A stretch of 12,308 nt of DNA from NCBI GenBank assembly GCA_016927095.1, contig JAFGNI010000400.1, positions 1-12,308 of the forward strand, given 5' to 3'. This document shows positions 1 to 7,158 of this stretch, piece by piece (position 1 is the stretch's first letter; the number at the start of each line of letters is the position of its first letter). A program made the position numbers and the translations under genes. A model generated the notes under the pieces. That model was given only the letters and a program-made list of their open reading frames with translations, made no database searches and had not been told where the DNA came from. This DNA is from Anaerolineae bacterium. Its GTDB lineage: Bacteria; Chloroflexota; Anaerolineae; B4-G1; SLSP01.

Positions 1-1674
1 AGCGGTGACGCGTGTTTTTTGGTGAACAGCAGTGAGGCTTTGGTGACCTTCGTTGAGGAAGCCGGCGACGCCTTGCTGTCGGGCGAGGCGCCCTACATGA
101 ACGGACAAATCGAGATCGTGCCCAAGCCGATCATCGGTGGGGTACCGAGCACGGTACAGGCCAAGTTAATGAACCCCAATGACACCCCGATCGAGGTCAA
201 TGTGACCTTCAGCTACGCCCGTTACGGCATCGGCGTGGGATTTGGACCGCTGGGCGGGGTCGAGGACGTGCGCATCGAGCCCCACAGTGAGCGCGTGGTC
301 GGCGTGCCGTGGACGCCGCCGTTCTCCGGTCACATTTGCCTGCGCGTGGATTACGTGGCCCAGCCTGTGAGCCGCAGTGCGGCAGACCTCCAGACCGCGA
401 CCGGCGGGGGCCAGACCAACTTCACGATCGAGCCCGGCCCGATGGGTGACCCTGGCACTGAGGAAGACGCCCCGCCCGACGAGCAGCCACCGGAGGGGGA
501 AGAAGAGGATCCGGAGAGCAAACCGCAGATGGCCCAGAAGGCCAAGGCCGCGATGGACCAGATCAACAACGGGCAGATGGTGATCGACGCTATCTCCGAA
601 CCGGGCAATATCCCCGGCATGGCCATCCCCAACGCGCTGTTCAGCGCCATCATGGACTTCAATCTCGAGAGCTGGTCGACAGCGACCGCGGCGCTGGCCC
701 AGGATCCGCCGCGCCAGGACTACGACGTCTACGCGATACAGGAACACTATAGCTTCACGCCGCTTGTCCCCAGCGATGACCCCTATCTCTCACCGGCACG
801 CGCCAAGGCCGGCAACCTCCTGATGACATCGATGCTGACGTTAACAGCCGAGTTGCGCGCCGCGGCGATCTCCCTGGATCGCTATGCCGGTGCATCCAAC
901 GCCGGTGACGTATACTGGGCCTCGGAGCAGGCCGGTATGCTCCTCTACTATGAGCAGCAAGCGGGCGTGACGATGCTGGAGACCGCCGATCGCATTGACG
1001 ATCTGCTGAGCGTGATGACGCTTGAGGGTGTCAAAGACCTCATCGTCCAGGTCCCGACGGTGATCGCCTACCAGACCCGGTTGGCGACCTCTGGGTTCAA
1101 CCGGACGGAGCTGAACGCCGCAGCCATGATCGGTATGACCAGTGACGAGATCGAGGCCGAGCGCCAGGCGCGGATTGCTGCCGATCCAAAGGATCTGGCT
1201 GGCAGCGTGATGACCCGGCTCACGGACGTGGCCGAACGACTCCGGCGCTTGGCGCCGCTCCTAATAGACCCGCCCACCTTTGATATGGGCGACGGCGGGA
1301 TGGTCACCGCCGCGTCGACGGCGAGCACCAACCTGGCCCGCGTCTTCACCAGCCGCACGGCTTTTCAGATCGCCAACCCGCTACCGGAGGCGGCGATAGT
1401 CGAGCTGCGGGTGCGCCGTCTGGATCTGCCGTCCGACTGGATGGTGAGCGTCAGCCCCCAGTCGGTGGACCTAGAGCCGGGCGAGGTTGTGACCGGCACG
1501 GTCAGGATCCGGCCCGGGCTGGCAACGGTACAGGGCACCCAGCCACGGGTGGCGGTGGAGGGCACTATTGACGGTGAGCTCATCGGCGGCGTGGTCGTCG
1601 AGGTGATGGTGCCTAAGCATGTGGTTGCGGGACCTAAACAGCGCGTCTTCCTGCCGCTGACCCTGCGAGACTAG
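1..1674 (+). CDS. Unidentified exported protein, C-terminal part (5'-truncated by window edge)
   Basis: The frame is open from base 1, so the gene begins outside the window; the TTG and GTG at 19 and 22 are only internal codons. 557 residues are visible (numbered from base 1). Residues about 35-145 are beta-rich and Ig-like, followed by an acidic, Pro-rich linker (about 145-175). A long helical region with many Ala, Leu and Glu spans about 175-425. A second beta-rich Ig-like region (about 440-545, with a PSDWMVSVSP stretch) resembles the domains that often end secreted bacterial proteins. The protein ends in RVFLPLTLRD, which fits a C-terminal motif I associate with Chloroflexota exoproteins. 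No enzymatic motif or membrane segment is visible. I do not recognise the family; an exported structural or binding protein is an inference. A GC-rich hairpin follows the stop by about 12 bases. Confidence 0.85.
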   Translation, partial: SGDACFLVNSSEALVTFVEEAGDALLSGEAPYMNGQIEIVPKPIIGGVPSTVQAKLMNPNDTPIEVNVTFSYARYGIGVGFGPLGGVEDVRIEPHSERVVGVPWTPPFSGHICLRVDYVAQPVSRSAADLQTATGGGQTNFTIEPGPMGDPGTEEDAPPDEQPPEGEEEDPESKPQMAQKAKAAMDQINNGQMVIDAISEPGNIPGMAIPNALFSAIMDFNLESWSTATAALAQDPPRQDYDVYAIQEHYSFTPLVPSDDPYLSPARAKAGNLLMTSMLTLTAELRAAAISLDRYAGASNAGDVYWASEQAGMLLYYEQQAGVTMLETADRIDDLLSVMTLEGVKDLIVQVPTVIAYQTRLATSGFNRTELNAAAMIGMTSDEIEAERQARIAADPKDLAGSVMTRLTDVAERLRRLAPLLIDPPTFDMGDGGMVTAASTASTNLARVFTSRTAFQIANPLPEAAIVELRVRRLDLPSDWMVSVSPQSVDLEPGEVVTGTVRIRPGLATVQGTQPRVAVEGTIDGELIGGVVVEVMVPKHVVAGPKQRVFLPLTLRD

Positions 1675-1686
1675 GCGTGCGCGGTA

Positions 1687-1708
1687 GGTCGGGGCGCCTG
1701 GCCCGACC
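1687..1708 (+). terminator. Possible terminator hairpin after the first gene
   Basis: GGTCGGG (1687-1693) and CCCGACC (1702-1708) form a 7-bp stem with an 8-nt loop, 12 bases after the TAG stop. No T tract follows, so it is not a canonical intrinsic terminator; position is the main support. Confidence 0.4.
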
Positions 1709-1722
1709 AGCGACCAGGTGCC

Positions 1723-1782
1723 CACCGCCGCAGCAGCCGTCACACGTCGCCCGGCGCCATGCCGGGGGCCAACACGGCGGTG
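1723..1782. repeat. Nested inverted repeats
   Basis: CACCGCCG (1723-1730) pairs perfectly with CGGCGGTG (1775-1782). Between them CCCGGC (1750-1755) pairs with GCCGGG (1761-1766) across a 5-nt loop. Together they can form a long hairpin with an internal one. The region has no convincing coding sequence on either strand. It may be part of the transcription end of the first gene or another intergenic repeat. Confidence 0.5.
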
Positions 1783-1855
1783 CCTGCCAGCTTCACAGGT
1801 TCGCTTTGCACCAAGGGCAGCTAGCTAGCATCACGAGGCAGGGCGAAGGCATCTC

Positions 1856-1963
1856 GTAGAGACGTGCCGGTGGCACGTCTGCGGCGCGGCGAAACGCGGG
1901 GGCCGAAGCCGGTCTCGGCGCACCAGAAACCGTGCGCCAGACGCCCCACCGGGGCGTCTCTAC
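1856..1963. repeat. Composite palindromic (REP/MITE-like) element with three hairpins
   Basis: The 108-bp element is bounded by GTAGAGACG (1856-1864) and its exact inverse CGTCTCTAC (1955-1963). Inside are three hairpins. AGACGTGCC/GGCACGTCT (1860-1868/1872-1880) has 9 bp and a 3-nt loop. GGCGCAC/GTGCGCC (1917-1923/1932-1938) has 7 bp and an 8-nt loop. AGACGCCCC/GGGGCGTCT (1939-1947/1951-1959) has 9 bp and a 3-nt loop. The two outer hairpins start with the same AGACG and have equal stems and loops, like two diverged copies of one REP-type unit. No transposase or obvious target-site duplication is visible. It lies between two genes whose 3' ends face each other, a usual place for such elements. 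Confidence 0.75.
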
Positions 1964-2012
1964 CACAGCAATGTAGTCCGGGCACTTCGCTGAAATGCGT
2001 ACGCGCTGTACC

Positions 2013-2044
2013 ACGAGGCCCGACTCAGGTGAGTCGGGCCTCGT
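2013..2044 (-). terminator. Strong hairpin ending the ABC/DUF4340 operon
   Basis: ACGAGGCCCGACTC (2013-2026) and GAGTCGGGCCTCGT (2031-2044) form a perfect 14-bp stem with a 4-nt loop, about 23 bases past the stop of the minus-strand operon. There is no T tract on either side, so efficiency as an intrinsic terminator is uncertain. It could act in both directions for the two converging transcripts. Confidence 0.6.
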
Positions 2045-2067
2045 CTCGTATCTGCTCAGGTTGGGGG

Positions 2068-3051
2068 CTAGGGCTCCGGCGTCGGTGTGGGCGCCTCGGG
2101 GCCTTCGGACACCGGCGTGGGCGGGGGTTGGACGAAGTCGTCACGGGTGCGCTCCACCATAGTGCTGACGCTGTAGGCAGCGACCCGGACATAGTAGTCA
2201 GAGTCCGATGACTTGACGACGTAGCTGTTGTCCTCCTCGTCCTTGCTGCCGACGGTGAGCACATGCTCCGTGCCGTCCGCCGTTGTCAGGGTGACAACCG
2301 CGGAGGGATCGTCCATGCCGTAGGAGGGCTGGGCCTCCTTGCCGAGCGGGCGCTGCATGGTGATGTTGGAGGCGTTACGCACGATCGCGTTGGTGTTGGT
2401 GATCTGCGCCTCCTCGTCGTCATCCATATCGGCCAACGCCCAGTTGTCGCCATCCCGGACGAGGACAAAGGTGCCGTTGGCGTTCTCCAGCGTGGCCTGC
2501 GTCAGAGTCTCCTGGTCGATGCTGACGTAGCTGGTGTCTGCCCAGGTGCTGGCTGTGGTCGTGAACTCCCAGGCCGACAGATCGGTGGTCAGGTAGGTCT
2601 CGGCCTGCCCGGCAACGCGGAAGTGGGTCGCGGTATAGCGGGGCGCCGTGCCGAGGTAGACGGTGTGTTCCTCGCCATCCGCGGTCTCGAAGTCAATGCG
2701 GCGCTGGAAAGCGTCGTCCGCGACCTCAAGTTGCGCGTGGCTGGCCTCGGTCCGGGCCACGATGGTATTGCTGCTCAGGAAGGCAAGCTTCTCCAGCACG
2801 GGGGTGATCGACGACGCCGTCGCGGGATAGCCGTCCGACTCCGGGAAGACCCAGGCATCGCCCTCCTTGCGGAGGGTGATCTCGCCGCCGGTATTGTCCG
2901 CGATGGTCAGTGCGACGATGTCCTCGGCTGTGAGGTCAGGGAAGAGCGGTTCGCCCGTCCCAGACGCGACCTGGCGAGGCCAGAAGACGATCGCGCTTAA
3001 GATGACTTGGACGATTAGAACGCCAAGTAGGATCTGTTGGTGGCGTTTCAT
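2068..3051 (-). CDS. DUF4340-family membrane-anchored protein of a Gld-like ABC operon
   Basis: The 327-residue protein has an N-terminal membrane anchor (about 7-25) after a short basic start (MKRH), so the rest should lie outside the cytoplasm. Two similar alpha/beta segments, about 38-160 and 165-300, fit the DUF4340 pattern (short strands, then 'LTIADNTGGEITLRKEG'-like and 'LTTADGTEHVLTVGS'-like turns). The Pro-rich tail (309-327, PTPTPEP end) looks unstructured. The ATG overlaps the permease stop in an ATGA junction, and GGAGGTG lies a few bases upstream inside the permease gene, which suggests translational coupling. DUF4340 proteins are known as partners of GldG-like ABC components; their molecular role is not established. 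It is the last gene of the operon and is followed by a strong hairpin. Family assignment is from pattern recognition, not a search. Confidence 0.85.
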   Translation of the reverse strand: MKRHQQILLGVLIVQVILSAIVFWPRQVASGTGEPLFPDLTAEDIVALTIADNTGGEITLRKEGDAWVFPESDGYPATASSITPVLEKLAFLSSNTIVARTEASHAQLEVADDAFQRRIDFETADGEEHTVYLGTAPRYTATHFRVAGQAETYLTTDLSAWEFTTTASTWADTSYVSIDQETLTQATLENANGTFVLVRDGDNWALADMDDDEEAQITNTNAIVRNASNITMQRPLGKEAQPSYGMDDPSAVVTLTTADGTEHVLTVGSKDEEDNSYVVKSSDSDYYVRVAAYSVSTMVERTRDDFVQPPPTPVSEGPEAPTPTPEP

Positions 3052-6035
3052 GCGTTCACCTCCTCAGTCTCTTGGTCGGCGGGCGGGCGTCGCTGAGAGC
3101 CGCTAGCCGCTCGCCGTGCAGCGAAGCCCTCCGGCGGTACGAGCTCCATCGGCGCCTCGTTACGGCGGCGGACGGTGCTGACGCCGGCGATCGCCACGAC
3201 GGAGATCAGCGCCAGGACGTAGTTGACCGCCTCCCAGAAGCTCTGCTCGTTCTCAGCCATCGGGATGAGAACGCGAGCCGCCGTGCCGCGAGAGCGGATG
3301 TTGAGCAGGTCAAGATCCTCCATCGTCCAGGCGACGGCGTTCTGGATGAACTGGAGGTTGTTCAGGTACTTCTCGCCACTCAACGTGGCGGAGAGCTCGA
3401 GCACGATGTCATCGACGAACTCGGTGCTGCCGATGACCACGAGCCGCGAGGTGGACGGCGAGACCTCGATGGTGCCCACAGTGGTGGGCGCCACCGGGGT
3501 CGCCTCGGTCTCATCGTCATCCGCTGCCATTGCCTCTGCCGCAGCAGCTTCGTCAAGCGGCGAGGGCTTACCCGCGAAGTAGGAAGCGAAGGAACCGCGC
3601 GCGGCGACCGCCAGGGTGTAGGCCTGCGTCGACGAGACGGTGGCAAAACCGGTATCGGGATATAGCTCGAAGTTCGGCTGGATGTTGAACTCCGTCTGCG
3701 TCCAGGACTGCGGCGTCGAGGTCATCAGGGTCTCCACCTCGCGCTCCGCGTTCTTCTCGGCATCCACCGTGATGGGTGAAGCCCAGTTGAGCGTCACAGC
3801 GGCGAGACCGGAGGTGATGGCGCTGTCCTCCGCCATACCGTCCGGGCGCACGTCGACAAACATCGGATAATCCAGCGCCTGGATCTCCTGGACCTGGAAC
3901 TCGCCGACCTGGCGTACAACCGGCACCGGGAAGGGCTCGTTCTGCGGGTCCATGACGAGAGACTGCTCGACGGTGAAGCCATAGTGTGCCAGCATATCCT
4001 GCAGGCCGTTCTCGAGCTGCTGCGCCGCCAGCCCACCCGACATCTGATCAGGCGTGATCATCATATTGCCGGCAGCTACCACCACGGCGCCGCCCCGCAT
4101 CAGGTGCTGATCGATGGCATAGCGGGCCACGTCATCGAGGTTCTGCGGCCCGATGACGACGAGCACGTCGATGTTGCCCGGCACCGAGCCGGTGCTCAGG
4201 TCCACAGTCTGGACCTCATACTCCTGCTGCAGCGTCTGGCGGACCTGCTCCCATGAGGAAATCGGCTGGACCATTTGCCCAAACATATCCTGGGTGGGCT
4301 CAGCAGGCGGCGTCCAGAGGCCGACCACCTGCAGGAAGCCCGAGGAAGAGCGCTTGAGGGCCGACTCGACTGCGGTGCGGACCTCGGCCTCACTCACCTC
4401 GCCCTGCGGATAGACGATCTGCGCCTGGTCCCCGACAACCAGCATCATATAGAGATAGTAGGATTGGTCGGAGAAGAGCGAGACCGCCAGAGGCTGGAGC
4501 CCGTAGGTGTCGAAGAGCTCCTGCGGCGTGACCGGGCTGTCGGGCGCGGTGGGATCGATCAAGTCGTAGGTGAAATTGCCGCCGGAACGCCCGGCGATGT
4601 CCTGCAATACCGTCTCGATGGTCGCCGGTGCATCCGCCAACCACTCGGGCAGCGTGTCGGGCGTGATGAAGACCTGCATCTGCGCCGGCTCGGAGAGCGA
4701 CGCGAGGATGGCATCCACGTTCTGGAAGCCGAAGACCACCTTCTTGATGTTGCTGGTGAGGTCGTACTCCAAGTTCCGCAGGCCAACGTCAATGCCACTG
4801 GCCGTCTGCTGCACCTCGATCAGGTCGCTGAATCCCAGGACCTCGGACTGATCCCCGTACTGGATCAGGATGTCGAAGTAGGAGTTGATGACCGAGGCCT
4901 CATAGCGGTCGGCCACCTGGAAGGGCGTGGGCCGGATGCCATAGACCTGGTTGGCTTCAGCCTCCTTCTCCGGCTCCTCGGCGGGATCGATGATCTCCAA
5001 CTGGATCATCCCTCTGGAGGCCACTTGGTACTCGTTGAGCATATCGCGCACGGTGGGCACCAGCGGGGCCAACAGCGGGTGGGTCTTCTCGCTGAAGTAG
5101 CCGCGGATCAGCAGCGGCTCCTGCAGCGTGCTGACCAGCTCCCGCGTCGTCGCGGAGAGCGTGTACTCGTTCGACTCGGTCATATCGAGCCGGAGCCTGG
5201 TCAGCGGGAACATCCAAACATTGACAGCCAGGAGGTTGACGATCAGCAGGCCGGAGGTCAGAGCGACCCCGCGGCGCTTAGGCAGCGTCTGCTCGCCCTC
5301 ACTCCAGCTCTTGGCCTTGAGGGAGAGCGTGTTCAACGCCAGGAAGATGCCCGCAACGGTCAGGTAGTAGGCCAGGTCGCGCAGGTCGACCACGCCGCGC
5401 TCGATCGACTCGAAGCGGCTGCCGGCGCCGATAGCCCGCAGGATCTCACCGGGCTGGTTGCCGAAGAAGTTGGTCACGCCGGGAGAGCCGATGAGATAGA
5501 GCAGACCACAGAGCAGCACCGTTGAGATGAGGGCCACAATCTGGTTGTCGGTCCGCGAGGAGACGAAAAGGCCAATCGCCGCATAGGCGCCGGCCAGCAA
5601 GATCGCCGCCAGGTAGCCGCCGAACACCGGCCCCCAGTCGAGGTTGCCCAGTAATGAGACGGTGAGAGGCAAGAAGATGGTGAGGGCCAGCGCCAATGCC
5701 ACCAGCGCGAGCACGGCCAGGAATTTCCCCAGGACCAACTGGACCGTCGAGACGGGCAGGGTCAGCAGGATCTCCAGGGTGCCCGAGCGCTGCTCCTCGC
5801 TCCACTGGCGCATCGTCAGCGCCGCGACCAAGAAGATCATCAGGACGGGCATCCAGGAGAAGAGTGGGCGCACGTCGGCGATGCCGCGCGCGAAGAAGGT
5901 CTCAATCCAGAAGAACGAGAAGAGGGTCACAGCCAGGAACGAGCCGATGAAGATGAAGGCCAGCGGTGAGCCGAAGTAGCCGCGCAGCTCCTTCCGGGTG
6001 ACCGTAAGCGTCTGTCGTAACCAGGCACGCATCAT
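3048..6035 (-). CDS. Fused ABC-2 permease and GldG-like (ABC_transp_aux) protein
   Basis: This 995-residue protein joins two proteins that are separate in Flavobacterium (GldF and GldG). Residues 1-245 are an ABC-2 permease with about six membrane segments (about 22-47, 59-75, 100-128, 137-158, 165-183, 221-240). It contains the MRQWSEEQRSGTLEILLTLP stretch (75-94) and the FESIERGVVDLRDL signature (208-221). A seventh segment (about 258-275) starts the GldG-like part, followed by NEYTLSATTREL (289-300), a large extracytoplasmic region (276-930), an acidic low-complexity stretch (828-845), and a final membrane segment (about 935-953) with a basic tail. The start overlaps the ATPase stop; ATG codons at 6035 and 6032 both sit behind AGGAGGT, and the second has the better spacing. 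It should form the membrane part of an ABC exporter of unknown substrate. I do not give a gld symbol because gliding cannot be inferred. Confidence 0.88.
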   Translation of the reverse strand: MMRAWLRQTLTVTRKELRGYFGSPLAFIFIGSFLAVTLFSFFWIETFFARGIADVRPLFSWMPVLMIFLVAALTMRQWSEEQRSGTLEILLTLPVSTVQLVLGKFLAVLALVALALALTIFLPLTVSLLGNLDWGPVFGGYLAAILLAGAYAAIGLFVSSRTDNQIVALISTVLLCGLLYLIGSPGVTNFFGNQPGEILRAIGAGSRFESIERGVVDLRDLAYYLTVAGIFLALNTLSLKAKSWSEGEQTLPKRRGVALTSGLLIVNLLAVNVWMFPLTRLRLDMTESNEYTLSATTRELVSTLQEPLLIRGYFSEKTHPLLAPLVPTVRDMLNEYQVASRGMIQLEIIDPAEEPEKEAEANQVYGIRPTPFQVADRYEASVINSYFDILIQYGDQSEVLGFSDLIEVQQTASGIDVGLRNLEYDLTSNIKKVVFGFQNVDAILASLSEPAQMQVFITPDTLPEWLADAPATIETVLQDIAGRSGGNFTYDLIDPTAPDSPVTPQELFDTYGLQPLAVSLFSDQSYYLYMMLVVGDQAQIVYPQGEVSEAEVRTAVESALKRSSSGFLQVVGLWTPPAEPTQDMFGQMVQPISSWEQVRQTLQQEYEVQTVDLSTGSVPGNIDVLVVIGPQNLDDVARYAIDQHLMRGGAVVVAAGNMMITPDQMSGGLAAQQLENGLQDMLAHYGFTVEQSLVMDPQNEPFPVPVVRQVGEFQVQEIQALDYPMFVDVRPDGMAEDSAITSGLAAVTLNWASPITVDAEKNAEREVETLMTSTPQSWTQTEFNIQPNFELYPDTGFATVSSTQAYTLAVAARGSFASYFAGKPSPLDEAAAAEAMAADDDETEATPVAPTTVGTIEVSPSTSRLVVIGSTEFVDDIVLELSATLSGEKYLNNLQFIQNAVAWTMEDLDLLNIRSRGTAARVLIPMAENEQSFWEAVNYVLALISVVAIAGVSTVRRRNEAPMELVPPEGFAARRAASGSQRRPPADQETEEVNA

Positions 6036-7006
6036 GCCACCTCCTGGACGGCAACGGCGTCGCGGTGCATGGCGACCGGTGCCGCAGACTGCACCAGCTC
6101 ATTGAAGATCGTCTCCAGCGTGCGCGCGTCCTTACGGAGCTCCCGCAGCGGCCAATCGTGGGCTCGCGCCAGCCCATAGATCTCCGGTGTCAGGTGATCG
6201 CCCGCGTCAGACTTGCCGAGCACGCGGTAGGCGGGATAGCCATCGATGCTCCTGAAGGCACTGACGTCGCGGGCGGGCTTGAGCCGCCGCAACTGGGCCT
6301 CAACACCGGCGACCTCGCGATCGAAGACGACCACGGCATCGGACGTAGCGGCAAGCTCCGCCAGCCGGGCGTCGGCCTTGATGTGGCCGTTGATCAGGAT
6401 GATGACCCGATCGCAGAGCGCCTCGACCTCGGACAGGATGTGGGTCGAGAACAGGACCGTGCTGTGCTCAGAGAGCCGGCGGATCAGGTTGCGGATCTCC
6501 ACGATCTGCGTGGGATCCAGCCCGATCGTGGGCTCGTCCAGGATGAGCAGCTTGGGCCGGTGCAGGATGGCCTGTGCCAGGCCGACCCGCTGCCGGAAAC
6601 CCTTGGAGAGCTGACCGATCAACCGGGTGAGGTGGTCCTCCAACCCGGTGGCATATACCGCATCCGAAATCCGCTGCACCTGTTGGTCCTCGGGGATCAC
6701 CCGCAGGTCGGCCATCATCTGCAGGTAGGCCTGCACCGTCAGCTCCGGGTAGAGGGGCGCGGTCTCGGGCAAATAGCCGATCTCGGCCTGGACGGTGCGC
6801 GTGTGCTCCTGCACATCGCGTCCGTCGACGGTGACCGTGCCGGCATCCGGCTGCAGATATCCCGTGAGGATCTTGATGAAAGTAGTCTTCCCCGCGCCGT
6901 TGGGCCCCAAGAGGCCGACGATCTCGCCGCTCTTGACGTTGAAGGAGATGCCTTCCAGGGCGCGGATGGGACCGTACGACTTTGTCAGATCAGAGACCTC
7001 AATCAT
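6032..7006 (-). CDS. ABC transporter ATP-binding protein, GldA/CcmA type
   Basis: The 324-residue ATPase should power the permease encoded directly downstream. Walker A is GPNGAGKTT (34-42), the signature is LSKGFRQRVGLAQA (133-146), Walker B is LLILDEPT (153-160), the D-loop is GLD (162-164) and the switch histidine is H189 in STHIL. The Q-loop region reads IGYLPE, as usual in this subfamily, rather than having a glutamine there. About 120 residues follow H189, a C-terminal extension typical of GldA/NatA-like ATPases. I chose ATG 7006 (MIEVSDLTKSYG) because GGGAGG lies 8 bases upstream and homology-like sequence begins exactly there. A longer frame to 7108 would translate through palindromic repeats. 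The TGA overlaps the next start (ATGA). It is the first gene of a three-gene operon. Confidence 0.93.
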   Translation of the reverse strand: MIEVSDLTKSYGPIRALEGISFNVKSGEIVGLLGPNGAGKTTFIKILTGYLQPDAGTVTVDGRDVQEHTRTVQAEIGYLPETAPLYPELTVQAYLQMMADLRVIPEDQQVQRISDAVYATGLEDHLTRLIGQLSKGFRQRVGLAQAILHRPKLLILDEPTIGLDPTQIVEIRNLIRRLSEHSTVLFSTHILSEVEALCDRVIILINGHIKADARLAELAATSDAVVVFDREVAGVEAQLRRLKPARDVSAFRSIDGYPAYRVLGKSDAGDHLTPEIYGLARAHDWPLRELRKDARTLETIFNELVQSAAPVAMHRDAVAVQEVA

Positions 7007-7014
7007 GGATCCAT

Positions 7015-7020
7015 CCTCCC
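7015..7020 (-). promoter_or_regulatory. Ribosome binding site deciding the ATPase start
   Basis: On the minus strand GGGAGG lies 8 nt before ATG 7006. It supports that start over the upstream in-frame codon at 7108. Confidence 0.75.
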
Positions 7021-7055
7021 ATACAAAAATGACATGCGAAAAGAGCCAAGCAGAC

Positions 7056-7124
7056 GCCCCGACCCTAGGTCGGGGTAGGCCCCGACCCTGGGTCGGGGTA
7101 CGCCCCAACCCGGGGGGCGATTAA
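7056..7124. repeat. Three tandem 23-bp-period repeats carrying palindromes
   Basis: Units start at 7056, 7079 and 7102, exactly 23 bases apart. The first two are near identical and each holds CCCCGACC-NNN-GGTCGGGG (7057-7064/7068-7075 and 7080-7087/7091-7098), an 8-bp stem with a 3-nt loop. The third is degenerate but can still pair CGCCCC (7101-7106) with GGGGCG (7114-7119). The array lies between the predicted promoter (7175-7202) and the ATPase start, so it would be transcribed as hairpins in the 5' leader. Two or three short direct units without unique spacers are not a CRISPR array. Confidence 0.8.
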
Positions 7125-7158
7125 GCTTCGCTCTCTTGATGAGACAGACTGGCACTGA

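Noticed and set aside
166..747. Minus-strand open frame within the first gene
   Set aside because: His/Arg-rich shadow of the plus-strand gene, with no recognisable domain.
1820..1829. Perfect 10-bp palindrome GCTAGCTAGC as an operator
   Set aside because: It is self-overlapping CTAG-type sequence with no promoter nearby; chance is sufficient.
1856..1963. Insertion sequence
   Set aside because: No transposase and only 108 bp; at most a nonautonomous or REP-type element.
2263..3000. Plus-strand open frame opposite the DUF4340 gene
   Set aside because: Composition is typical of a reverse-strand shadow; the minus-strand protein has a membrane anchor and a coupled start.
4275..5525. Long plus-strand open frame (416 codons) opposite the permease gene
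   Set aside because: It is antisense to clear permease/GldG sequence, rich in Arg, Gly and Asp from GC-rich codon shadows, with no domain or ribosome binding site.
6065..7078. Plus-strand open frame (337 codons) opposite the ABC ATPase
   Set aside because: The minus strand carries all ABC motifs; this is its shadow.
7007..7108. N-terminal extension of the ATPase to an upstream start
   Set aside because: It would translate the palindromic repeats, and a good Shine-Dalgarno site sits at ATG 7006 where ABC-like sequence begins.
7056..7124. CRISPR array
   Set aside because: Units are contiguous 23-bp palindromic repeats without unique spacers, and there are no cas genes.
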